From Terriglobia bacterium (GTDB lineage: Bacteria > Acidobacteriota > Terriglobia > UBA7540): 13,108 nucleotides of DNA. The position numbers and the translations under genes were made by a program. Numbering within the stretch: the stretch's first letter is position 1; each line of letters opens with the position of its first letter. A model generated the notes under the pieces. That model saw only the letters and a program-made list of their open reading frames with translations. It was not told where the DNA came from and did not search any database. The stretch lies in assembly GCA_030040515.1 (NCBI GenBank), contig JASHTO010000209.1, positions 1 through 13,108 of the forward strand, given 5' to 3'. This document shows positions 8,401 to 13,108 of the stretch, in pieces.

Positions 8401-8580
8401 GGCCTGCTCCACGGTGAGCGCATCGGCGCCGGGATAAGTGGCGGAGACGATGATTTGAGGGGGAACGATGTCGGGAAATTGCGCTTCGGGCAATCTTTCA
8501 ATAGACACCAGGCCCGCGAGGATGGTGATGATGGCGATGACGATAGCAACAACGGGGCGGCGGACGAAAAATTCAGCCAT
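5407..8580 (-). CDS. RND multidrug efflux pump, HAE1 (AcrB-like) inner-membrane subunit
   Basis: This encodes 1057 residues, the full length for the hydrophobe/amphiphile efflux-1 family. The N terminus (FFVRRPVVAIVIAI) is the usual first membrane helix. The periplasmic porter and docking domains occupy about 40-335 and 570-865, each followed by a block of membrane helices. The proton-relay residues are intact: the aspartate pair D408-D409 in GLVVDDAIVVVE corresponds to AcrB D407/D408, and K938 in GLAAKNAILIVEF corresponds to AcrB K940. The two-aspartate motif favours export of organic compounds (drugs, solvents, bile-type amphiphiles) over metal ions; the actual substrate cannot be read from sequence. 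The start has AGGAG 9 bases upstream and lies 3 bp after the adaptor stop. It forms the tripartite pump with its two flanking genes. Confidence 0.97.
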   Translation of the reverse strand: MAEFFVRRPVVAIVIAIITILAGLVSIERLPEAQFPDIVPPQIIVSATYPGADALTVEQAVATPIEQQMNGVDNMLYMQSTNGNDNTMALTVTFDVDTDVNTDEVNVQNRVAQAAPNLPPDVTQYGTSIRKSTGLPLLAYALYSPNHTHDSLFLANYANINIVDPILRVPGAGQVILFGATDYSMRIWIKPQLLAKLGLTVADLVDALNQQNTVNPAGQLAGNPAPPGTQMTYIVRTQGRLVTAEQFGQIVVRANPDGSVVRLQDVARIELGGLSYNEISRLNGQPSCIIAVFLTPGANAIAVAEGAHEVMEQLKQRFPSDLVYTTSLDTTLPVTEGIHEILVTLFIAMGLVILVVYLFLQNWRATLIPMIAVPVSLIGTFAVFPALGFSINTLSLFGLVLAIGLVVDDAIVVVEAVEHHIEQGMRPREATLQAMREVSGPVVAIALILASVFIPMAFMSGIQGRLNKQFAVTVAISVIISAFNALTLSPALSAMLLRPRKAPRGLMGGFFRGFNWTFNKLKNSYVDISHGLTRKVAVGVVILAAFMAADLLVGRRLPTSFLPEEDYGFLFLNVQLPPAASLERTDKVTRQIEGILAKTPGVQNYTTIDGFSLLTRVSTTNNGFYFVNLKPWSERAGRLDSDAITADINRQLFMQVHDAIAFCFSPPAIPGLGSAGGFSFWLQDRSGGTPDDLDQNLQKFLQAARKRPELIGVNSPFSAGTPQMYVNVDRDKALKQGVAISDVYQTLQASLGGLYVNQFNRFGRQWKVFLEAEAQDRATTSAIDQYYVRDHAGSMVPLSTLVSIRPTHGPDYTNRFNLFRAAQVIGSAAPGYSSGQAQEALREVAQETLPAGMGYDWADLSYQENKAAGTAGIIFALSLLVVFLILAALYESWTLPFSVLLSVPVAIFGAFAGLYLRHFDLDIYAQIGLVMLIGLAAKNAILIVEFARDEMAKGRGVVEAALEGAKLRLRPILMTSFAFILGCVPLAIAEGSGAVGRRILGTVVVAGMLAATALAVFLIPVLFVLFESIALKLGTAREGEPHSNDLLNPPEATAGGH

Positions 8581-8583
8581 GGA

Positions 8584-9786
8584 TCATTGCTCCTGCTTGG
8601 GCGCCGCAGCGGGAACCGGATTCACAGTTGCACCTTGTCGCGCGAATTGAATTCCGCCCACCACCACCCGATCCCCAGCTTCCAAGCCCTGATTGACGAT
8701 CCAAAAGGCGCCCACCTGCGGACCGAGCTGTACAGTCTGTATCTTTACCTTGTCATCGTTGCCCACGACCGCTGCCTGAAAAGTTCCTTGCAGTTCCGTT
8801 ACCGCAGCCTGAGGAACAAGCACCGCATCGTGGCGGTCTTCCGTGACCGCCCGGATGCGGCCGTATTCGCCCGGCCGCAAGATATTTCCCGGATTTGGAA
8901 AAGCGGAGGCCACACGAATTGTGCCGGTACTCGGATCAACCTGGCGGTCAGTCCATAGGACTTCGCCCGTGTGGGGATAAATGCTTCCATTGGCCAGCAC
9001 CAGCGTGAGCGGAACGCCTTTGAGCGGCGTGCTCTGAACGCTTGTGGCTCGCACCCCGATTTTCTGCGTGCGCAGATAATCCTGCTCCGACATGGGGAAG
9101 TAAACCTTGATGGGGTTGACCTGCGAAACCGACGTCAAGACGGAACTGGTTGTGACCAGGTCGCCGATTTGCGCCTGTGCGATGCCGGCGATGCCGTCCA
9201 CCAGTGAGACGATTTTGGTGAAGGACAGATTGAGCTGGGCCTGTTCAACCGCCGCCTTGGCCGCGGTAACGGCTGCACGCGCCGCCGCCACTGCCGCCAT
9301 GGCCCCAGCCTTCGCCTGGAGTTCGGTATCCAATTGGCTTTGCGCGATGGCTTTCGCCTCGGCGAGGGGAGTATCGCGAGTTACATCCTGCGTAGCCTTA
9401 GCAAGCTGGGCCTGCGCCTGAATCACCTGCGCCTCGTTTTGCTCCAACTGTCCCTGACTCTGGTCGAGCGCCGCCTGAAATGGCCGCGGGTCGATTTCAA
9501 ACAGCACATCACCTTTGCGAACAAACGACCCCTCGCGATAATCCTGGCGGATCAAATAGCCGGAGACGTGCGGCTTGATCTGGGCGTTGATGTAACCATC
9601 CATCGTGGCGATCCACTCGCTAGTCAGGGGGACGTCGCGGCTTTCTACTACCGCCACCTGCACCGTGGGCGGCGGCGTGTTGGCTTGCGCGTTCACCTGG
9701 GAGTTGTTGGCACAGTTGGTGCCAGCCAGCACCAGGCCTCCAACGAGTAAAAGTAACCCTGAACGAAGCCTGCGACTTCGCGACAT
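8584..9786 (-). CDS. RND efflux periplasmic adaptor subunit (membrane fusion protein)
   Basis: This encodes 400 residues, typical for AcrA/MexA-type adaptors. A positively charged N terminus and hydrophobic stretch (10-21) form an export signal. C25 could be lipidated, but an asparagine at -1 makes the lipobox atypical. The first lipoyl half is about 70-108 (KPHVSGYLIRQDYREGSFV, VLFEIDPRPF), followed by an alanine- and glutamine-rich alpha-helical hairpin (about 109-186). The second lipoyl half (TKIVSLVDGIAGIAQAQIGDLV, about 190-211) and beta-barrel and membrane-proximal domains complete it. It bridges the pump and the outer-membrane channel. The ATG at 9786 has a strong GGAGGAG a few bases upstream. 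It is the second gene of the operon, 111 bp after tetR; that gap shows no clear promoter. Confidence 0.95.
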   Translation of the reverse strand: MSRSRRLRSGLLLLVGGLVLAGTNCANNSQVNAQANTPPPTVQVAVVESRDVPLTSEWIATMDGYINAQIKPHVSGYLIRQDYREGSFVRKGDVLFEIDPRPFQAALDQSQGQLEQNEAQVIQAQAQLAKATQDVTRDTPLAEAKAIAQSQLDTELQAKAGAMAAVAAARAAVTAAKAAVEQAQLNLSFTKIVSLVDGIAGIAQAQIGDLVTTSSVLTSVSQVNPIKVYFPMSEQDYLRTQKIGVRATSVQSTPLKGVPLTLVLANGSIYPHTGEVLWTDRQVDPSTGTIRVASAFPNPGNILRPGEYGRIRAVTEDRHDAVLVPQAAVTELQGTFQAAVVGNDDKVKIQTVQLGPQVGAFWIVNQGLEAGDRVVVGGIQFARQGATVNPVPAAAPKQEQ

Positions 9787-9897
9787 TATCTCCTCCGTCC
9801 AATTGTGACCGCGTCAGCCCCGGTAAGAAGCTCGTCCTGCCGTCTCCATGGCGATTCTCTGCGTGCTCACTGAACTTTCGACACGGAAATGTGCCGT

Positions 9898-10548
9898 TCA
9901 GCGATGATTGCCCTTCCCGTGGTTTTGATGATTCATCCGGCAATCCAGATACTGCAAAAGCAGGCTCTTGAATTCCTGGATGTAGGGCTGTCGCTCCCGT
10001 GTCGACAAATCGCGATAAAGAAAATTCATGGCTTTGAACATTTGCAGCGTCATAGTGGCAAGGCGCAGAGCCTTCTCCGGCAACATGCGCGGTCGCCGCG
10101 CACGCAGAAACCCCGCCACGAGCTGCTGAAACCTTTCGCGAACCTCGGAATGCGTGCGGGTATCGCAAGGCGCGTCAAGGAGTGCTAGAAAAGCCGGATG
10201 GCGCTCCATGAACGCTACTGTCGAGTCCACCATTCGCGCCACCAGCTTTTCGAGCGATAAATATTTTGCCTCCAGGCCAATTGGTTTCCACAGGAGCTCG
10301 AACTCCTGGCAATAGCGGGCGCGCAAGGCCTGCACGACAGCCGGCTTGTTGGGGAAAAACTGATAGAGTGATCCGATTGAAGCGCCCGCCCGTTCGACAA
10401 TCGAACTCATGGTGGCTGCTTCGTACCCCGCGCCACTGATTTCCGCCGCCGCGGCATCGAGCAGGGCGTCGACGCGACGCCTGCCCCGCGGCTGCCGGGG
10501 CAGCCGACGAAACTCGGTTCTGATGGACATCGTTCCGCAGCATAACAT
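9898..10548 (-). CDS. TetR/AcrR-family transcriptional regulator of the efflux operon
   Basis: This encodes 216 residues from the ATG at 10548; an internal ATG at 10530 would give 210. I prefer 10548 because GAGG lies 8 bases upstream, while 10530 has only a weak GGAA. The N-terminal domain has the TetR helix-turn-helix: a first helix with RRRVDALLDAAAAEI, then ATMSSIVERAGASIGSLYQFFPNKPAVVQAL, with the conserved SIGSLYQFFPNK recognition helix and following turn. The C-terminal part is the variable ligand-binding and dimerisation domain. TetR proteins usually repress neighbouring pump genes until a pump substrate binds. Here it is the first gene of the same-strand set with adaptor, pump and channel. 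A perfect inverted repeat sits 24-45 bp before its start, suggesting autorepression of the whole operon. The frame is open further upstream, but that part overlaps the dehydratase. Confidence 0.92.
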   Translation of the reverse strand: MLCCGTMSIRTEFRRLPRQPRGRRRVDALLDAAAAEISGAGYEAATMSSIVERAGASIGSLYQFFPNKPAVVQALRARYCQEFELLWKPIGLEAKYLSLEKLVARMVDSTVAFMERHPAFLALLDAPCDTRTHSEVRERFQQLVAGFLRARRPRMLPEKALRLATMTLQMFKAMNFLYRDLSTRERQPYIQEFKSLLLQYLDCRMNHQNHGKGNHR

Positions 10549-10571
10549 GAGTCCACCCTCACAATCAAGAG

Positions 10572-10601
10572 AATATGAGGATCGACTCATATTTGCGTCA
10601 G
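10572..10601 (-). promoter_or_regulatory. Putative promoter of the tetR-efflux operon with TetR operator
   Basis: Positions 10572-10593 are a perfect inverted repeat, AATATGAG-GATCGA-CTCATATT, with 8-bp arms and a 6-bp spacer, a usual size for a TetR-family operator. On the minus strand CTGACG (10596-10601) and CATATT (10572-10577) form a moderate -35/-10 pair with an 18-base spacer, so a bound repressor would cover the promoter. A further half-site, ATGAGTC (10547-10553), overlaps the tetR start region. Repressor binding is inferred from position and symmetry. Confidence 0.55.
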
Positions 10602-10609
10602 GTAGGATC

Positions 10610-12370
10610 TTAGAGTGCAGGATTCGGATAGCGCGCCAGAGGCGTACCATCATCTTCTTCACGGCTCGCGCCGCGCAGGAAATCGAAATCGCATCCTTCG
10701 TCAGCTTGCAGAATATGATCGAGAAAAAGCCGCCCGTAGCCGCGCTCATAATGCGGGGCAGGCGGTTTCCATCTGGCCAGGCGCGATTGAATTTCCGCGT
10801 CAGGGACGCACAGCTCGAGCCGCCGGGCCGCCACATCCAGCTCAATTTCGTCCCCATCGCGAACAATCGCCAGCGTCCCTCCGACCGCCGCCTCCGGGGC
10901 GACGTGCACGACGATGGTCCCAAAACTTGTGCCGCTGATGCGCGCATCGCTCAGCCGAATCATGTCTTTCACTCCGGCCTTGAGCAATTTCGTCGGGATA
11001 GGCAAATGACCCCACTCCGGCATTCCCGGCGCGCCTTTGGGGCCGGCGTTCCTCAGGACCATCACGGAATTTTCATCGACGGCCAAATTGGGGTCGTCGA
11101 GCCGGGCGAGCAGGTCCTGGTTGTTCTCAAAAACCACGGCGCGCCCTCGGTGCTTCATCAAGTGCGGGGAGATGGCGGATTGCTTGATTACCGCGCCCTT
11201 CGGAGCAAGATTGCCGTTCAGAACCACGACGCCACCCTGGGGAAACAGGGGTTCCTTCAGCGGCCGGATGACCTCGCGATTGAAACACGCAGCGTACTTT
11301 AGGTTTTCACCCAGCGATTTCCCGTTGGCAGTAATCGCATCCAAACGGAGAAGGGGGCTGAGTTCTTTCAACACTGCCTGTGCGCCGCCCGCGTAACTGA
11401 ACTCCTCCATCAGGAATTTGCCCGAAGGCTTCACGTTGGCGATGAAGGGAGTGGTGGCGGCGAGATCATCGAAAGTTGAGAGTGGCAATTTGATTCCCAG
11501 CCGCCCGGCGAGGGCCACCAGATGAACAATGGCATTCGTCGACCCGCCCAGCGCCATCAGGAGTCGCGTGGCGTTTTCGAGAGCCGCTGCGCTCATAATG
11601 CGCGACGGGCGCAAACCTTCCTTGGCCATTTCGACGATGCGGCTTCCGCTGCGTTCGGCAATCATCATGCGGCGCGAGTCGGCTGCGGGAATATCCGCAG
11701 CGCCGGGGAGGGTCATTCCCAGGCCTTCGGCAAGGCTGGCCATGGTTGAGGCGGTGCCCATCACGTAGCAGTGGCCGGCGCTGCGCGAGACGCAGCTTTC
11801 AATTTCGCACCATTCTTCTTCGCCCAGGCGGCCGGCGCGAACTTCCTCCCACATTCTGCGCACGTCGGTGCCGGCGGCCAGCTCGTGGTCGTGCCACATG
11901 CCGCTCAGCATCGGCCCGCCCGGCACCATGATGGCGGGAACGTCCACGCTGGCGGCCCCCATCAACTGCGCGGGAGTGGTTTTGTCGCACCCGCAGAGCA
12001 GCACCACGCCGTCCAGCGGATAAGCGCGAATGCTCTCCTCCACTTCCATCGCCATCAGGTTGCGGTAGAGCATGGTGGTGGGCTTCATCAGCATTTCGCC
12101 GAGGGAAAGCGTGTTGAATTCAAGCGGAAATCCGCCGGCCTCCCACACGCCGCGCTTCACGACTTCGGCAACGGTGCGAAGGTGCGCGTTGCAGTTGTTC
12201 AGCTCGCTCCAGGAATTGCAGATGCCGATGACGGGCTTGCCCTCGAAGACGCGTTCGCTGAACCCTTCCGAACGCAGCCATGCGCGGTGGGCCAAGCCCC
12301 AACGATCGCGCTTGCCAAACCAGTCTCGGCTGCGGAGTTTGGCTGAGTTCTGCGGAGCTGATGGGTTCAT
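10610..12370 (-). CDS. IlvD/Edd-family dehydratase, probably a sugar-acid (aldonate) dehydratase
   Basis: This encodes 586 residues. The ATG at 12370 has GAGG 5 bases upstream; the open frame extends further but overlaps the divergent gene. Iron-sulfur cysteines are at C60 (SELNNCNAH), C128 (LLCGCDKTTPA) and C201 (HCYVMGTASTM). They match the cysteine triad of [2Fe-2S] enzymes such as L-arabinonate dehydratase. Further matches are E92 (SLGE), D129-K130, E452 (MPEW) and the catalytic serine S479 in DARISGTSFG. The family splits water from dihydroxy-acids to give 2-keto-3-deoxy products. The length and SWSELNNCN signature favour the sugar-acid branch (arabinonate, xylonate, galactonate and similar) over branched-chain amino-acid synthesis, and the divergent glucosidase gene supports sugar catabolism. 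The exact substrate is not determinable. No terminator is seen in the 61 bp before tetR. Confidence 0.9.
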   Translation of the reverse strand: MNPSAPQNSAKLRSRDWFGKRDRWGLAHRAWLRSEGFSERVFEGKPVIGICNSWSELNNCNAHLRTVAEVVKRGVWEAGGFPLEFNTLSLGEMLMKPTTMLYRNLMAMEVEESIRAYPLDGVVLLCGCDKTTPAQLMGAASVDVPAIMVPGGPMLSGMWHDHELAAGTDVRRMWEEVRAGRLGEEEWCEIESCVSRSAGHCYVMGTASTMASLAEGLGMTLPGAADIPAADSRRMMIAERSGSRIVEMAKEGLRPSRIMSAAALENATRLLMALGGSTNAIVHLVALAGRLGIKLPLSTFDDLAATTPFIANVKPSGKFLMEEFSYAGGAQAVLKELSPLLRLDAITANGKSLGENLKYAACFNREVIRPLKEPLFPQGGVVVLNGNLAPKGAVIKQSAISPHLMKHRGRAVVFENNQDLLARLDDPNLAVDENSVMVLRNAGPKGAPGMPEWGHLPIPTKLLKAGVKDMIRLSDARISGTSFGTIVVHVAPEAAVGGTLAIVRDGDEIELDVAARRLELCVPDAEIQSRLARWKPPAPHYERGYGRLFLDHILQADEGCDFDFLRGASREEDDGTPLARYPNPAL

Positions 12371-12436
12371 AGGTGCCTCGTCATTATTTCTCTGCGCGAA
12401 ATATGGGTTTCGTTCATCATCAACCTTCGGCCTGAA

Positions 12437-12445
12437 AGTATACCA
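12437..12445 (-). promoter_or_regulatory. Extended -10 promoter element for the dehydratase gene
   Basis: On the minus strand TGGTATACT matches the extended -10 pattern TGnTATAAT at all but one position. The -35 region (TTCAAT, 18 bases upstream) is weak, as is usual with an extended -10. Transcription would start near 12430, giving a leader of about 60 bases containing the small hairpin at 12397-12412. Confidence 0.5.
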
Positions 12446-12493
12446 TCGCCATTTGTGTTGATTGAAAGCCGCGCAGGGACTGTCCAAGGAAAT

Positions 12494-12579
12494 TTGACAT
12501 CTATGGATAGACGGCGGAAGATGAAGGACTTTCGAGGCAATACAGACGAGCCTTGACATGCGCATCTGACTCTTGACAT
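12494..12579 (+). repeat. Three direct copies of TTGACAT upstream of the glucosidase gene
   Basis: TTGACAT occurs at 12494-12500, 12553-12559 and 12573-12579, the last two exactly 20 bp apart and both within CTTGACAT. Each contains the -35 consensus TTGACA, but none has a convincing -10 at 16-18 bases. They may be half-sites for a regulator as well as, or instead of, promoter elements. The last copy ends 23 bp before the ATG at 12603. Confidence 0.4.
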
Positions 12580-12602
12580 TCAACTTTCGACCCGGAAGTT
12601 CC

Positions 12603-13108
12603 ATGAATGCTGAAGAACAGCGACTCGAGGAGTCCCGCCAGCGCAAGCTCCACTGGAAGCGCTGGGGGCCTTATCTGAGCGAGCGCCAATGGGGGACGGT
12701 CCGCGAGGATTACAGCCCGCGGGGAACGGCGTGGGACTACTTCCCCCACGACCATGCCCGTTCGCGCGCTTATCGCTGGGGAGAAGATGGAATCGCCGGA
12801 ATTTGCGACCGGCATCAATACATCTGTTTTGCGCTGGCCCTGTGGAACGGGCAGGACCCGATTCTGAAAGAGCGCCTCTTCGGGCTGACCGGTGAAGAGG
12901 GCAATCACGGTGAGGACGTCAAAGAGTATTACTTTTACCTTGACTCCACGCCCACGCATTCCTACATGAAATATCTCTATCGGTATCCCCAGAAGGAATT
13001 TCCCTACACCTGGCTGGTGGAAGAAAACCGGCGACGGAGCAGGAGTGCATTTGAGTTTGAGCTGGTGGACACGGGAATTTTCAAGGGGAATCGCTACTTC
13101 GATGTGTT
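12603..13108 (+). CDS. GH63-type glucosidase (MGH1-like glycoside hydrolase), 5' part
   Basis: The frame runs from the ATG at 12603 to the window end without a stop, giving 168 residues of a protein that is normally several times longer. The N terminus follows a well-conserved pattern: RLEESRQRKLHWKRWGPYL, SERQWGTVREDYS, AWDYFPHDHARSRAYRWGEDGIAGI, CFALALWNGQDPILKERLFGL, EGNHGEDVKEYYFYLDSTPTHSYMKYLY. This is the start of bacterial glucosidases annotated as GH63 or MGH1-like, which hydrolyse alpha-glucosidic linkages through an (alpha/alpha)6 barrel. The catalytic acids lie beyond the window. I see no signal peptide, so the enzyme is probably cytoplasmic. A GGAAG just upstream of the ATG is a modest ribosome-binding site. 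It diverges from the dehydratase gene, and both probably serve carbohydrate use. Confidence 0.85.
   Translation, partial: MNAEEQRLEESRQRKLHWKRWGPYLSERQWGTVREDYSPRGTAWDYFPHDHARSRAYRWGEDGIAGICDRHQYICFALALWNGQDPILKERLFGLTGEEGNHGEDVKEYYFYLDSTPTHSYMKYLYRYPQKEFPYTWLVEENRRRSRSAFEFELVDTGIFKGNRYFDV

Larger units (their letters stand above)
12371..12602. other. Divergent control region between dehydratase and glucosidase genes
   Basis: This 232-bp region drives the dehydratase leftward and the glucosidase rightward. It holds an extended -10 for the dehydratase, an inverted repeat CGAAA-N6-TTTCG (12397-12412) in that gene's leader, and three TTGACAT copies nearer the glucosidase. A minus-strand open frame crosses it as an extension of the dehydratase but shows no protein character. 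Confidence 0.6.

Noticed and set aside
6208..8958. Two long plus-strand frames (392 and 464 residues)
   Set aside because: Both are antisense to the RND pump and adaptor, whose family motifs are unambiguous; their histidine- and glycine-rich translations are shadows.
9873..12597. Near-identical 16-mers AACTTTCGACACGGAA (9873-9888) and AACTTTCGACCCGGAA (12582-12597)
   Set aside because: A 15-of-16 match between two places is expected about once or twice by chance in a window of this size, and the two sites have unlike contexts.
12371..12646. N-terminal extension of the dehydratase frame to 12646
   Set aside because: It would run through the promoter region into the divergent glucosidase; the ATG at 12370 has a good ribosome-binding site and gives the usual family length.

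Overview
The window is a GC-rich bacterial chromosome segment with compact genes, consistently high third-position GC and no mobile elements, tRNA/rRNA genes or CRISPR arrays. A GH63-type glucosidase, an IlvD/Edd-family sugar-acid dehydratase, a HAE1 RND pump and a very large polytopic protein with an 'FGTEIVFTFGPLGFL' loop together suggest a soil heterotroph, possibly an Acidobacteriota member. That assignment is an inference from gene style, not from a marker gene.

Left part (1-783): no confident large gene. A 64-residue CxxC...CxxC zinc-ribbon protein lies on the minus strand (356-550). Directly downstream, also on the minus strand, is a short reading frame (85-348) carrying a penicillin-binding-protein-like SxxK segment (YPQGSTAKIV), probably a gene remnant. 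Positions 551-783 are an AT-richer control region.

Plus-strand pair (784-3887): a class I SAM-dependent methyltransferase is followed after 14 bp by a 791-residue polytopic membrane protein. The latter has about ten membrane segments and a large C-terminal extracytoplasmic part ending in a beta-rich, possibly carbohydrate-binding module. They look co-transcribed and probably act on a surface glycan or lipid-linked sugar; the substrate is unknown.

Minus-strand efflux operon (10548 down to 4007): a TetR-family repressor, then the periplasmic adaptor, inner-membrane RND pump and outer-membrane channel of a complete tripartite exporter. The adaptor-to-pump gap is 3 bp and the pump stop overlaps the channel start by one base (TAATG). 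A perfect 8-bp inverted repeat (AATATGAG-N6-CTCATATT) overlaps the putative promoter in front of tetR and is the best operator candidate, so the operon is probably autoregulated.

Right part (10610-13108): a 586-residue IlvD/Edd-family dehydratase (minus) and the 5' part of a GH63-type glucosidase (plus, running off the window) diverge from a 232-bp control region. That region contains an extended -10 promoter towards the dehydratase and three copies of TTGACAT near the glucosidase gene. The pairing suggests a sugar-catabolic locus, with the glucosidase trimming an oligosaccharide and the dehydratase acting on a sugar acid. The dehydratase ends 61 bp upstream of tetR on the same strand with no visible terminator. 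I see no clear undescribed defence or mobile system; the more unusual items are the methyltransferase/membrane-protein pair, the PBP-like remnant, the TetR operator and the TTGACAT array.
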